Counted from the stretch's first letter, positions 17,539 through 27,400 are shown. The stretch: DNA of 64,000 nucleotides from Clostridiales bacterium (GCA_021204045.1 JAJQAA010000022.1:1-64000); one strand, 5' to 3'. The notes: a model not told the origin generated them from the letters alone. Program-made: numbers and translations.

Positions 17539-18519
17539 ATGAAAAAATGCCGGTCAATTTCAACCGAGGCATATTTGCTTGTTTTATTTATTATAGTCTC
17601 CACTGTAATTCTGGTTGCCTGCGGAAGTTCATCCCGTTCATCGGAAAAAGAGATGTACGCAGTCGCGGAGACCGCCGCGGATTTTGGCATGGCGAATGAT
17701 GCCATCAACCGGAGCATGAGAACGGAAGACGTGATTGAGATGGACAGCGCTTCGGTGACCAGCGAGAGCGGGCTTCTTTCCGAGACTGCCGTCCAGTCCT
17801 GGAGCAGTGCTCGAAAGCTGATTCGCACGGTGGATCTGACCGTGGAGACGACAGAGTTTGACGCGTTGCTTGAGGGCCTGACGCAGACGGTCAGCGAGGT
17901 GGAGGGCTATATCGAGCGCTCGGATATCAGTGGAAACAGCCTTTATTCTGGCAGCGGTCGCCGCTATGCCAGCCTGACGCTTCGCATTCCTTCCGATCGC
18001 CTGGACAGCTTTATTTCTCAGGTTGAGACGCAGGGAAATGTTATCAATAAGTCGGAGAGCACGCAGGATGTCGCACTGAATTATACGGACATTGAGAGCC
18101 GTAAGAGAACGCTTACCGTCGAACAGGAGCGCCTGATCGAGCTTCTTGCCGAGGCAGATTCGGTCGACGCGGTTATCGCGCTGGAGTCCCGCCTGTCGGA
18201 GATCCGTTACCAGCTCGAGTCCATGGAGTCGCAGCTTCGTACCTATGACAATCAGGTTGATTACAGCACAGTCCGGATTTCACTCAACGAGGTAACCGTC
18301 CTGACGCCGGTCACCCCGGATTCCATCGGCGTGCGAATTCGCAAGGGCTTTGCCGAAAATATCAACGGGATTGCTGCCGCGGCGACGGACGCGTTTGTTT
18401 GGTTTGTGAGCCACATTCCGTCGCTGGCCGTGGTTGTTGTGATCGTTGCGGTCTTGTTTTTCATCATTCGCCGGATAGGGAAGGCATGCTTAAGAAAACT
18501 GACAGGTTCATCAAAATAA
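17539..18519 (+). CDS. DUF4349-domain lipoprotein
   Basis: A 326-aa envelope protein. The signal peptide (YLLVLFIIVSTVILVAC) ends in a lipobox, VAC. The DUF4349 domain starts at RKLIRTVDLTVETTEFDALL and contains YASLTLRIPSDRLDSFI and a coiled-coil stretch (IESRKRTLTVEQERLIELLAEADSVD, about residues 195-240). A C-terminal transmembrane helix (residues about 292-312, SLAVVVVIVAVLFFIIRRI) ends in basic residues. This N-lipid plus C-TM topology with the coiled coil is typical of the family, whose function is unknown. The frame could start at 17407, inside the preceding stop region, but ATG 17539 follows SD AAGGAGGA. It has its own terminator upstream and the leuS promoter directly downstream. Confidence 0.88.
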   Translation: MKKCRSISTEAYLLVLFIIVSTVILVACGSSSRSSEKEMYAVAETAADFGMANDAINRSMRTEDVIEMDSASVTSESGLLSETAVQSWSSARKLIRTVDLTVETTEFDALLEGLTQTVSEVEGYIERSDISGNSLYSGSGRRYASLTLRIPSDRLDSFISQVETQGNVINKSESTQDVALNYTDIESRKRTLTVEQERLIELLAEADSVDAVIALESRLSEIRYQLESMESQLRTYDNQVDYSTVRISLNEVTVLTPVTPDSIGVRIRKGFAENINGIAAAATDAFVWFVSHIPSLAVVVVIVAVLFFIIRRIGKACLRKLTGSSK

Positions 18520-18520
18520 T

Positions 18521-18549
18521 TTGACAAACAAATCGGAGTATATTACACT
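18521..18549 (+). promoter_or_regulatory. Promoter of leuS
   Basis: Consensus TTGACA (18521-18526), 17-bp spacer, TACACT (18544-18549). It leaves a leader of about 100 nt with small GC-rich inverted repeats but no T-box sequence. Confidence 0.65.
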
Positions 18550-18657
18550 TATAGAGTTGTAAACGACGCAGAGCCGTTTTCGATAAAAACCGGACGGGAT
18601 ACCGGGGTTCCGGCAGAGTATACAGTACGGAAATCAGACAGTAGGAGGATGTATGTT

Positions 18658-21060
18658 ATGAAATATAATTTCCGGAAAATCGAAGCCAAGTGGCAGGAAA
18701 AGTGGGACGAGGCAAAAATTTTCCGCGCAGTGGATGGCAGTGACAAACCTAAATTTTACGGGCTGGTGGAGTTCCCGTATCCCAGCGGCGCCGGTATGCA
18801 TGTGGGTCATATCAAGGCGTATTCCAGTATCGAGGTGATTGCCCGCAAGCGGAGGATGCAGGGCTACAACGTGCTCAATCCAATCGGTTTTGACGCGTTC
18901 GGGCTGCCGACGGAGAACTACGCGATCAAGACCGGTATCCATCCGCGTAAAATCACCGATCAGAACATCGCGAAATTTACGAATCAGCTGAAACGGGTGG
19001 GCTTCTCGTTTGATTGGGAGCGTGTGATCGACACGACGGATGAGGATTATTATAAATGGACGCAGTGGATTTTCCTGAAGCTGTTTGAAAAAGGGCTGGC
19101 ATTTCGCGACACGGCGCTGGTCAATTACTGTCCGAACTGTAAGGTTGTCCTGTCCAATGAGGACTGCCAGGGCGGACACTGCGATATGTGCCACGGCGAG
19201 GTGGTGCAGCGCTCCAAGGACGTCTGGTACCTGCGGATTACTGCTTATGCGGATCGGCTGCTGGAAGGACTGAAGCATGTAGATTATCCGGAAAATGTGA
19301 AGCAGCAGCAGATCCACTGGATCGGAAAATCGAAAGGCGCTTTTGTGGATTTCGCGATCGACGGCATTGATGAGAAGCTGGAAATCTATACCACAAGGCC
19401 GGATACGCTGTTTGGCGTCACTTTCATGGTCATCGCGCCGGAGCATCCGCTGATCGATAAATATGCGGACCGGGTACAGAATATGGACGCGATCAATGCC
19501 TACCGCGCGGAGTGCGCGAAAAAGAGCGAGTTCGAGCGCACACAGCTGGTAAAGGATAAGACCGGCGTGAAGGTCGAGGGCTTTGAGGCGGTCAATCCGG
19601 TAAACGGCAAGAAAATCCCGATTTTCATTGCGGACTATGTCATGATGGGCTATGGCACCGGCGCGATCATGGCAGTGCCGGCTCATGATCAGAGAGACTA
19701 TGATTTCGCGAAAGCGTTTGGCATTGACATTATCGAAGTGATCCGCGGCGGCGACATGTCGAAAGAAGCCTACACGGGCGACGGCGAGATGGTCAACTCC
19801 GAATATCTCAACGGCTATACCAATAAGAAAGATTCGATTGAGCGGATGCTTGAGGAACTGGAAAAACGGGGCATCGGCCGCGCGGGCGTGCAGTACAAGA
19901 TGAAGGACTGGGCGTTCAACCGACAGAGATACTGGGGCGAGCCGATTCCGATCGTTCACTGCGATTACTGCGGCGCGGTAGCGGTTCCGTACGAAGAGCT
20001 GCCGCTGCGTCTGCCTCCGGTGGAACATTTCCAGCCGGGCGAGGACGGAGAGTCGCCTCTGGCGAAGGTCGCCTCATTTGTAAACTGCAAGTGCCCGAAG
20101 TGCGGCCGCGACGCGAGACGGGAGACGGACACGATGCCGCAGTGGGCAGGTTCCTCCTGGTACTTCCTGCGTTATACCGATCCGCACAATAAGGAGCGGT
20201 TTGCCGATCCGGAGAAGCTCAAATACTGGATGCCGGTCGACTGGTACAACGGCGGTATGGAGCATGTCACAAGGCATGTACTGTATTCGCGTTTCTGGCA
20301 TCAGTTCCTCTATGATATCGGGGAAGTGCCGACGCCGGAGCCCTACGCGAAACGCTCGATCCAGGGTCTGATCCTCGGGCCGGACGGCGATAAGATGAGT
20401 AAATCCAAGGGCAATGTTGTCGATCCGCTGGACATTGTCGAGGAATATGGCGCGGATACCCTGCGCACCTATGTGCTGTTCATGGGCGATTACAGCGCCG
20501 CGGCTCCCTGGAATGACAATTCCGTGAAGGGCTGCAAGCGTTTCCTGGAGCGTGTGGCCGGATTTATCGATCTCTTGTCCGAGGATCCCGAAACGCAGAA
20601 GCTGGAAACCGCGCTGCACCGGACGATTCGCAAGGTATCCTCTGATTTCGAGGATATGAAGTTTAATACGGCCATCGCCGCCCTGATGGCGCTGACCAAC
20701 GATATCTACGCGCTGGGCAAGATCAGCAAAGAGCAGCTGCATACATTTGTAAAGCTGTTGAACCCGATCGCACCGCATCTGTGCGAGGAGATCTGGGAAG
20801 CGACTGAAGGCGAGGGCTTCCTGGCTCTGGCATCCTGGCCGGATTACGATGAGGCCAAGACGGTGGAAGCGCAGACGGAAATTGCGGTGCAGATCAACGG
20901 CAAGCTGCGCGGCAACGTGACGATCCCGACCGGAGCGGCGAAGGAGGAAGTGTTCGCGATCGCCAAAGCGGACGCCCGCATCGGTGCTCTCGTGGAGGGG
21001 AAGACTTTCATAAAAGAGATTTATGTTCCGAACCGCCTGGTAAACTTCGTGGTCAAATAA
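18658..21060 (+). CDS. leuS: Leucyl-tRNA synthetase
   Basis: The 800-aa class I synthetase charges tRNA-Leu. The HIGH motif appears as HVGH (near residue 47, within PSGAGMHVGHIKAY), KMSKS as DKMSKSKGN (near 576-584), and the CP1 editing domain lies between (TTRPDTLFGVTFMVIAPEHP; VPAHDQRDYDFA). Zinc-like cysteine pairs occur at CPNCKVVLSNEDC and CDYC/CPKC. The C-terminal tail INGKLRGNV...LVNFVVK is complete. ATG 18649 abuts the SD AGGAGG, so the in-frame ATG at 18658 (spacing 9) is the likely start. Transcribed alone, from the promoter at 18521 to the terminator at 21102-21137. Confidence 0.97.
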   Translation: MKYNFRKIEAKWQEKWDEAKIFRAVDGSDKPKFYGLVEFPYPSGAGMHVGHIKAYSSIEVIARKRRMQGYNVLNPIGFDAFGLPTENYAIKTGIHPRKITDQNIAKFTNQLKRVGFSFDWERVIDTTDEDYYKWTQWIFLKLFEKGLAFRDTALVNYCPNCKVVLSNEDCQGGHCDMCHGEVVQRSKDVWYLRITAYADRLLEGLKHVDYPENVKQQQIHWIGKSKGAFVDFAIDGIDEKLEIYTTRPDTLFGVTFMVIAPEHPLIDKYADRVQNMDAINAYRAECAKKSEFERTQLVKDKTGVKVEGFEAVNPVNGKKIPIFIADYVMMGYGTGAIMAVPAHDQRDYDFAKAFGIDIIEVIRGGDMSKEAYTGDGEMVNSEYLNGYTNKKDSIERMLEELEKRGIGRAGVQYKMKDWAFNRQRYWGEPIPIVHCDYCGAVAVPYEELPLRLPPVEHFQPGEDGESPLAKVASFVNCKCPKCGRDARRETDTMPQWAGSSWYFLRYTDPHNKERFADPEKLKYWMPVDWYNGGMEHVTRHVLYSRFWHQFLYDIGEVPTPEPYAKRSIQGLILGPDGDKMSKSKGNVVDPLDIVEEYGADTLRTYVLFMGDYSAAAPWNDNSVKGCKRFLERVAGFIDLLSEDPETQKLETALHRTIRKVSSDFEDMKFNTAIAALMALTNDIYALGKISKEQLHTFVKLLNPIAPHLCEEIWEATEGEGFLALASWPDYDEAKTVEAQTEIAVQINGKLRGNVTIPTGAAKEEVFAIAKADARIGALVEGKTFIKEIYVPNRLVNFVVK

Positions 21061-21101
21061 TGATGCTGTGTGAACGACTCTGTTCTATGTATATCCTTAA
21101 A

Positions 21102-21137
21102 GATGGCTGTCAGGAACCCCTGGCAGCCATTTTTCTG
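21102..21137. terminator. Terminator of leuS, overlapping the convergent gene end
   Basis: ATGGCTG-TCAGG pairs with CCTGG-CAGCCAT around a 4-nt loop, followed by TTTTTCTGG. The stem covers the last codons of the minus-strand gene ending at 21110. Confidence 0.8.
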
Positions 21138-21397
21138 GCAATACTGTGCATCAGCTGAAGCCGTTTCCGCTCAACTGGCGTCATGCGGGTGCTGATGATA
21201 TCAATCAGAAGTTCTGTCTCCGCGTCACTGAACTGGATATTCCTTTTTGCGGCTTCCTCCTGTGCTTCCATCAGAGCAGCGGCCAGTTCCGATTTGGGCA
21301 GGCGCTGCACGCGTGCGGCGAGTGTTGTCAGACAGTCCAGTTTTACTGGATCCAGCTGTGCGATTCTCGGGTCGTGTTTCCAGTCATTTCCTGGCAT
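21110..21397 (-). CDS. Hypothetical protein, 95 aa
   Basis: A small soluble, helix-rich, strongly charged protein I cannot assign (start MPGNDWKHDPRIAQLD; body LDCLTTLAARVQRLPKSELAAALMEAQEEAAKR). It is 21 bp downstream of a 114-aa gene of similar style, and both contain a DPRI/DPRL-x-x-LxxxK segment, so they may be distant paralogues acting together. SD AGGAGGTAAG precedes the ATG. No signal peptide, membrane segment or cysteine. A good ribosome-binding site and operon position support a real gene; function unknown. Confidence 0.7.
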   Translation of the reverse strand: MPGNDWKHDPRIAQLDPVKLDCLTTLAARVQRLPKSELAAALMEAQEEAAKRNIQFSDAETELLIDIISTRMTPVERKRLQLMHSIARKMAARGS

Positions 21398-21418
21398 ATG
21401 CTTACCTCCTTTCGTCTT

Positions 21419-21763
21419 TTAACCTGCGGCCTGCATGGTCTGCCACATAATCTGGATATTTTCCAGCATCTCAATCATATCGCGTTCCTTTGGGCCGGCA
21501 TAAGGCTTCATGGCCTGGAGCATTTCAACCGGTGAAGCGACATGACTGCCTTCCGGCTGCAGTCCCATGGCCGTGAGCTCTCCACCGGAGAAAAGATCGG
21601 CGGTATGACGCAATTCCTGAAACCGGACCAGCAGAGAAACGATACGCTGCTGGGAAAGCGGAAGATAGGGAATGGCCGCTTTCAGCATCTGTAGCCGTGG
21701 ATCGGAAAGCTGGTAATCAAAGGTGGTCAGCCCCGGCTCTCTGTTATTGTCATCTGGATTCAT
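21419..21763 (-). CDS. Hypothetical protein, 114 aa
   Basis: A small soluble protein with a Pro- and Leu-rich helical pattern (DPRLQMLKAAIPYLPLSQQRIVSLLVRFQEL), and a C-terminal half rich in Met and Glu (SPVEMLQAMKPYAGPKERDMIEML). I do not recognise it. The repeated Met-Leu-x-x-Ile/Met pattern and the DPRLQMLK segment recall small uncharacterised proteins found in Lachnospiraceae, some in spore-related settings; this is impression only. It is first gene of a two-gene minus-strand unit with the 95-aa gene. Confidence 0.7.
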   Translation of the reverse strand: MNPDDNNREPGLTTFDYQLSDPRLQMLKAAIPYLPLSQQRIVSLLVRFQELRHTADLFSGGELTAMGLQPEGSHVASPVEMLQAMKPYAGPKERDMIEMLENIQIMWQTMQAAG

Positions 21764-21858
21764 TTGTTATCATCCCTGCACTTTTTTAGATAATATATGA
21801 ATAATTCAAGGAAAACAGACCTGGCGCATATACTATTTGTGACAGGAGAGTGAATATT

Positions 21859-22032
21859 ATGGCAACAAAACTGATTATAGATGGCAATGCGGTTTACGAA
21901 CTTGATGAGGATTGTCTGGAATGCAGAAAGAAAAATGAGATTTTGCGTGGGAAACAGAAAAAATCCGGAAGCCATGCAAACGCACAGGCTAGTGTGAGAA
22001 CCGATTATTCGGGAAAAGCAATTATTCATTAA
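21859..22032 (+). CDS. Hypothetical small protein, 57 aa
   Basis: Short protein starting MATKLIIDGNAVYELDEDCLECR with one CxxC pair (CLEC) and a basic middle (RKKNEILRGKQKKSG). A good SD (ACAGGAGAG) and a candidate promoter (TATACT at 21829-21834) lie upstream, and a terminator at 22036-22068 follows, so it looks like an independent short transcript. The CxxC could bind a metal or be redox active, but two cysteines are too few to say more. Confidence 0.65.
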   Translation: MATKLIIDGNAVYELDEDCLECRKKNEILRGKQKKSGSHANAQASVRTDYSGKAIIH

Positions 22033-22035
22033 GAA

Positions 22036-22068
22036 ACAAGCCGGCCCCGCTGGTCGGGTCCGGCTTGT
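22036..22068. terminator. Bidirectional terminator between two small genes
   Basis: ACAAGCCGG (22036-22044) pairs with CCGGCTTGT (22060-22068), extended inward by CCC/GGG. A- and T-rich flanks lie on both sides. It separates the 57-aa gene from the Cys-rich gene. Confidence 0.8.
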
Positions 22069-22078
22069 AAAAGAACAT

Positions 22079-22306
22079 TTAGCAGAAGCCGCCGTTGCCG
22101 CAGCCTCCGCCACATCCGCCGCCGCAGAAAGAAAGCAGCAGAATGATCCAGATCCAGTCGCAGCCGCCGCCGAAAGACGGGCCGCAATTATGTTCGCATC
22201 CGTTTCTGCAGCTGCACAGAATCAGGATCAGCCAGAGCAGATTGCAACAGGAGTTCCCTCCGTTTCCACATTCACATCCACAGTTTGTTGCCGCAAGATC
22301 ACTCAT
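22079..22306 (-). CDS. Cys/Gly-rich small protein, chorion-class high-cysteine type
   Basis: A 75-aa protein with 14 cysteines and many glycines. It has an N-terminal CGCECGNGGNSCC cluster, a hydrophobic LLWLILILC stretch, CRNGCEHNCGPSFGGGC, a second hydrophobic segment WIWIILLLSFC, and a GGGCGGGCGNGG tail. Clostridial proteins of this composition are annotated by similarity to insect chorion high-cysteine proteins; the name describes composition, not ancestry. Two hydrophobic stretches flanked by Cys clusters suggest a membrane- or spore-coat-associated, disulphide- or metal-linked structure, which is inference. SD GGAGGAAT precedes the ATG. Single-gene unit. Confidence 0.8.
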   Translation of the reverse strand: MSDLAATNCGCECGNGGNSCCNLLWLILILCSCRNGCEHNCGPSFGGGCDWIWIILLLSFCGGGCGGGCGNGGFC

Positions 22307-22413
22307 ATGATTCCTCCAATATTTATTTACAATAAATCATATGTGGGGCGGCATGTCATTGTTTCCCGCTTTTTAGAAAAGTTTAAAATAATGATGTCTT
22401 TTCCCGGGTTTTG

Positions 22414-22422
22414 TGATATACT
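22414..22422 (+). promoter_or_regulatory. Extended -10 promoter of the VanW gene
   Basis: TGA followed by TATACT (22417-22422), an extended -10 element without a clear -35, about 70 bp before the ATG at 22494. The rest of the 187-bp gap (22307-22493) shows nothing else. Confidence 0.45.
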
Positions 22423-22493
22423 CTAATAGCTGAAGCAGACAATGATTGTGACGGCGTGCTGCGCCGATACATATAGACAGGTGGATACAGGAT

Positions 22494-24245
22494 ATGGCAC
22501 AAAATCATTACTACAATGGCTCAGGGCGTTCACGTGCAAAAGGAAACAGCCGAAACAGGAAACGCCAGTCAAAGCGCGGCGGTTCCGGCTACGATATTAA
22601 GAAACTGATTATCGGCATTCTGCTGCTGGTTGCGGCGATTGCCTGTATTGTTTTTTTATTAAAGGATATTACGTCTTCCTCCTCAAAAAGCGAGACAGAA
22701 ACAGAGACGGAGACGGAAACAGAGATCGAGCTGTTAAAGCAGGTCAGCGTCGAGGGGGTCGATATTACCGGCCTGTCGATGGAAACTGCGAAAGAAGCGA
22801 TCCGGAAGCGTTATCCCTGGTCCATGCAGGTGACATGGAACGGCGACAGCTATGAGGTCGCGGATCTTCTGTCGCAGCGGCTGGATGTGCTGCTTTCCGA
22901 AATTTATCAGGGAGATCCGGACGAGAGCTATGATCTGGACATGAGCGGACTGGATGAGTTGGTCGCTGCGGAAGCGGCTAATGCCGCTGCCCGCTGGGAT
23001 CTGGCAGCGAAAAACGGATCCATTTCCAGTTATGATGCCAGTTCCGACACATTCCTGTTTTCCGGGGCGGAAGAGGGCAGAGCGGTCGATCAGGAGCAGC
23101 TGATATCGGATATCAGCGACGCCCTGGAGAAAAAAGATTTCGATGCGGTGATAGCGGCTTCGGTTAACGTTATCGAACCGGAATTTTCTGAAGAAGCGGC
23201 CAGAGCGAAATATAAAACGATTTCCACGTTTACGACATCGACAACGGCCAACAGCAAGCGCAATACCAACGTGCGTCTGGCTGCAGAGGCAGTCAATGGC
23301 ACGATTTTGCAGCCCGGTGAGGAATTTTCGTTCAACGGCACGGTTGGCGAGCGTACGGAAGCAAAGGGGTATCAGGGAGCGGCTGCTTACAACAATGGCG
23401 AAGTAGTGGAAGAGATTGGCGGCGGGGTCTGTCAGGTCTCGTCCACACTGTACAATGCGGTTGTCCAGGCGGGACTGCGTACGACGGTGCGTTGTTCTCA
23501 CACATTTGAACCGTCCTATGTGACACCGGGGACAGACGCCACAGTCAGCTGGGAAAGTCCGGATTATAAGTTTGTCAACAATTCCAGTACGGCGATCGGT
23601 ATCCGCGCCAAATACAGCGATCGCAAGATGACCGTTTCGATCTATGGTATTCCGATTCTTGAGGATGGCGTTACTTATTCTTTAAGCTCGACGAAACTCA
23701 AGGACACCGATATTCCGGCGGCGACCTACGAGGAAGATCAGACATTACAGCCGGATGTTGAGGTGATCAAGAGCGCCGGCTCGATGGGAAGCCAGTGGGA
23801 GACCCGGTTGGTGATCAAGAAAGACGGCACGGTGATCAGCGAGGAGGTTGATCACACGGTGACGTACAAAGGGCATGCGCCGGTGATTTTGCGCAACACC
23901 TCCGGAATTGTGATAGAGACGCAGGAGACCGATGAAAACGGGGAACTGATCGAATCCAGTACGGACGCAACCGCGGAATCCGCAGAAGGACTGGATCCGG
24001 AGACGGAGGAGACGACCACGGCTGCTACGGGCGGCGTATCCGCAGCGCCCGGAAGTACGGGCAGCGCGAGCAGCAGCGCGGCGGCCTCCCCGGGTATGGG
24101 ACCGGGAGCGGCCACGACTGCAGACACGCCGACGACTGTGGCATCTTCGGTGTCAGGAGCGCCCACAGCAGCCTCATCGTCCGGGACATCGGATGGCCCG
24201 ACCGCTTCCACCGTGCCGATCGTGGCGCCGAATCCCGGCGGCTGA
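22494..24245 (+). CDS. VanW-family protein with N-terminal membrane anchor and low-complexity tail
   Basis: A 583-aa envelope protein. A basic N-terminus (RNRKRQSKRGG) leads to one transmembrane helix (residues about 38-60) and a repeated Thr-Glu spacer (TETETETETE). A peptidoglycan-binding-4/YoaR-like region follows, then the VanW domain (LQPGEEFSFNGTVGERTEAKGY, EIGGGVCQVSSTLYNAV, HTFEPSYVTPGTDATVSW), then a G5-like beta stretch (VTYKGHAPVILRN) and a Ser/Thr/Ala/Pro/Gly-rich tail of about 120 residues. VanW proteins occur near some vancomycin-resistance genes, but most, like this one, have no such neighbours and unknown roles in the wall. Transcribed alone, with a clean terminator at 24263-24293. 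Confidence 0.9.
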   Translation: MAQNHYYNGSGRSRAKGNSRNRKRQSKRGGSGYDIKKLIIGILLLVAAIACIVFLLKDITSSSSKSETETETETETEIELLKQVSVEGVDITGLSMETAKEAIRKRYPWSMQVTWNGDSYEVADLLSQRLDVLLSEIYQGDPDESYDLDMSGLDELVAAEAANAAARWDLAAKNGSISSYDASSDTFLFSGAEEGRAVDQEQLISDISDALEKKDFDAVIAASVNVIEPEFSEEAARAKYKTISTFTTSTTANSKRNTNVRLAAEAVNGTILQPGEEFSFNGTVGERTEAKGYQGAAAYNNGEVVEEIGGGVCQVSSTLYNAVVQAGLRTTVRCSHTFEPSYVTPGTDATVSWESPDYKFVNNSSTAIGIRAKYSDRKMTVSIYGIPILEDGVTYSLSSTKLKDTDIPAATYEEDQTLQPDVEVIKSAGSMGSQWETRLVIKKDGTVISEEVDHTVTYKGHAPVILRNTSGIVIETQETDENGELIESSTDATAESAEGLDPETEETTTAATGGVSAAPGSTGSASSSAAASPGMGPGAATTADTPTTVASSVSGAPTAASSSGTSDGPTASTVPIVAPNPGG

Positions 24246-24262
24246 ATCATTGAATTACATGT

Positions 24263-24293
24263 CATGGAGATGCTCGATTTGTGAGCATCTCCA
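24263..24293 (+). terminator. Terminator of the VanW gene
   Basis: Perfect 12-bp stem ATGGAGATGCTC with GAGCATCTCCAT and a 7-nt loop, followed by TTATTT. Confidence 0.9.
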
Positions 24294-24344
24294 TTTATTT
24301 CGGTATTGTATTGAAAATTATACGAGGAATTGCATATTTCCGGT

Positions 24345-24466
24345 TTGCAAATTGATGAAAAGTTGATATAATAATAACAGGTCTGTCCGCAGGAAGCTCG
24401 GACAAACAGTTCGGCCAGATGGCCGGACATATAGCAATATTCACATTGTAATAGGAGGATAATACG
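24345..24466 (+). promoter_or_regulatory. nifJ promoter and structured 5' leader
   Basis: TTGCAA (24345-24350), 16-bp spacer, TATAAT (24367-24372). The ~85-nt leader has TGTCCG (24384-24389), which can pair with CGGACA at 24399-24404 or with an identical CGGACA at 24424-24429. A second small stem CGGCC/GGCCG (24412-24425) competes with the latter. SD AGGAGG follows near 24453. Confidence 0.55.
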
Positions 24467-27400
24467 ATGGCAAGAAAAATGAAAACCATGGATGGTAATC
24501 AGGCTGCCGCACATGCTTCGTACGCTTTCACCGAAGTAGCAGCCATGTATCCCATCACGCCTTCTTCCGTTATGCCGGAGCATACGGATGAGTGGGCAAC
24601 CGAGGGTAGAAAAAATATCTTCGGGCGTACTGTACAGATCACGGAGATGCAGTCCGAGGCCGGCGCCGCGGGTGCGGTTCACGGATCTTTGGTAGCCGGT
24701 GCGCTGACGACAACCTATACCGCTTCCCAGGGTCTGCTGCTGATGATCCCGGACATCTACAAGATCGCCGGTGAGCAGCTGCCGGGTGTGTTCGATGTAT
24801 CTGCCCGTGCCGTTTCTACTCACGCGCTCAACATTTTTGGTGATCATTCGGATATCTATGCCTGCCGTCAGACCGGTGCTGCGATGCTCTGCGGTTCCAG
24901 CGTGCAGGAGGTCATGGATCTGACCCCGGTTGCTCATCTTTCCGCGATTAAGGGCCATCTTCCTTTCATCAACTTCTTTGACGGCTTCCGTACCTCTCAT
25001 GAGATCCAGAAGATCGAGACCTGGGATTATGAGGATCTGGCAGACCTGGCTGACTGGGATGCGATCGCGGAGTATCGCGCGAAGGCTCTGAACCCGAACA
25101 ATCCGAGCCAGAAGGGATCCGCTCAGAATCCGGATATCTTCTTCCAGGTAAGAGAAGCCTGCAACCCGTACTATGACAAGATGCCGGAGATCGTCCAGAT
25201 GTACATGGACAAGATCAATGAGAAGATCGGCACCGATTATAAGCTGTTCAACTACTATGGCGCTCCGGATGCGGAGCAGATCATCATTGCGATGGGTTCC
25301 GTCAATGATACCATTGAGGAGACGATTGATTATCTGGCAAAGACCACAGGCGCAAAGCTTGGCGTTGTCAAGGTTCGTCTGTATCGTCCGTTCTGCGCGC
25401 AGGCTCTGATTGACGTGATCCCGGATACCGTCAAGAAGATTTCCGTGCTCGACCGCACGAAAGAGCCGGGCTCCCTTGGCGAGCCGCTGTGGCTGGATGT
25501 TGTTGCAGCTCTGAAGGGCAGCAAATTTGATCAGGTTCCGGTTCTTGGCGGTCGTTATGGCCTGGGTTCCAAGGATACCACACCGGCCCAGATCGTTGCT
25601 GTGTTCGAGAACACCACGATCCCGCATTTCACGATTGGCATCACAGATGATTTGACCAACCTCTCCCTGCCGACCGGCGCTCCACTGGTTACCACTCCGG
25701 AAGGCACCACAAACTGCAAATTCTGGGGCCTTGGCGCGGACGGTACCGTTGGTGCAAACAAGAACTCCATCAAGATCATCGGCGACAACACCGATATGTA
25801 CGCGCAGGCCTATTTTGATTATGACTCCAAGAAGTCCGGCGGCATGACGATGTCCCATCTGCGTTTCGGACATAAGAAGATCAAATCCACCTATCTGATC
25901 CATAAGGCGAATTTCGTGGCTTGCCACAATCCGTCCTATGTTACCAAGTACAATATGGTTCAGGAGCTTGTCGACGGCGGTACCTTCCTGCTGAACTGCG
26001 CATGGTCTCCGGAGGAGATTGCGGATCATCTGCCTGGCCAGATGAAGAAGTTTATTGCTGATCACAATATCAACTTCTATATCATTGACGGTGTGAAGAT
26101 CGGTATCGAGACCGGCATGGGTCCGACCCGTATCAACACGATCCTTCAGTCCGCATTCTTCAAGCTGACCGGCATTATCGACGAGAACAAGGCCATCCAG
26201 CTGATGAAAGACGCCGCTCAGAAGACCTATGGCCGCAAGGGCGAGGATGTTGTCAAGAAAAACTGGGCCGCGATCGATGCCGGCGCTACCGGCGTTGTAA
26301 AGATCGAGGTTCCGGAGTCCTGGAAGAACTGTGAGGATGAAGGCCTTGAGTTCAAGCCGGTGTCCGGACCGAGAAAGGATGTCGTTGACTTCGTTAACAA
26401 CGTCCAGCTCAAGATTTCTGCTCAGGAGGGCAATTCCCTTCCTGTATCCGCGTTCAAGGACTATGCCGATGGCAATACCCCGTCCGGATCCTCCGCTTAT
26501 GAGAAGCGTGGCATCACAGTGGATGTTCCGGTATGGAACGCTGACAACTGCATCCAGTGCTGCTTCTGTTCGTTTGTCTGCCCGCACGCGGTTATTCGTC
26601 CGATCGCTATGACGGATGAGGAAGCAGCAGGCCTGCCGGAAGGCACGAAGACCCTGCCGCTGACCGGTATGCCGCAGTACAAGTTCACGATCGCGATCTC
26701 CGCGCTTGACTGCACGGGCTGCGGTTCCTGCGCCAATGTCTGCCCGGGCAAGAAGGGCGAGAAGGCTCTGGTCATGGACAAGCTGCCGAAGCATCTTGAT
26801 GAGCAGCCGGTATTTGATTATGCGGTGACTCTGCCGATCAAGACCGATGTTGTTGACAAATTCAAAGAGGCTTCCGTCAAGGGCAGCCAGTTCAAACAGC
26901 CGCTGCTTGAGTTCTCGGGCGCCTGCGCGGGCTGCGGCGAGACTCCTTACGCAAAGCTGATTACTCAGCTGTTTGGCGATCGCATGTACATTGCCAACGC
27001 GACGGGCTGCTCCTCGATCTGGGGCAACTCCTCACCGTCCACACCTTACACCGTGAACGCGAAGGGTCAGGGTCCGGCATGGGACAACTCCCTGTTCGAG
27101 GACAACGCTGAGTTCGGTTTCGGTATGCTGCTTGCTCAGAACGCGATCCGTGATGAGTTGAAAGAGAAGGTAGAGCAGGTTGCGGCCAATGAGAACGCTA
27201 CCGAAGAGATCAAGGCGGCCTGCAAGGAATGGCTGGATACCTTTGGCATCGGCGCACTGAATGGCACTGCTACGGATAAACTGGTTGCAGCGCTGGAGGG
27301 TGTTGACTGCGATACTTGCCGTTATATTGTCGCCAACAAGAATTATCTTGCCAAGAAGTCTCAGTGGGTATTCGGCGGCGACGGCTGGGCTTATGATATC

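Noticed and set aside
15347-17572. A 741-residue open frame on the minus strand
   Set aside because: Shadow of the EF-G-like gene. No SD and no recognisable motif.
18550-18657. Possible T-box leader before leuS
   Set aside because: The leader is only about 100 nt and lacks the AGGGTGG-ACCGCG core and an antiterminator/terminator pair.
22494-24245. Vancomycin-resistance determinant
   Set aside because: VanW-like proteins are common in Clostridia, and no vanA/H/X/R/S-type genes are present here.
23852-26794. A 980-residue open frame on the minus strand
   Set aside because: It is antisense to the VanW and nifJ genes, whose protein families are unmistakable. Its length follows from the regular codon use of nifJ.
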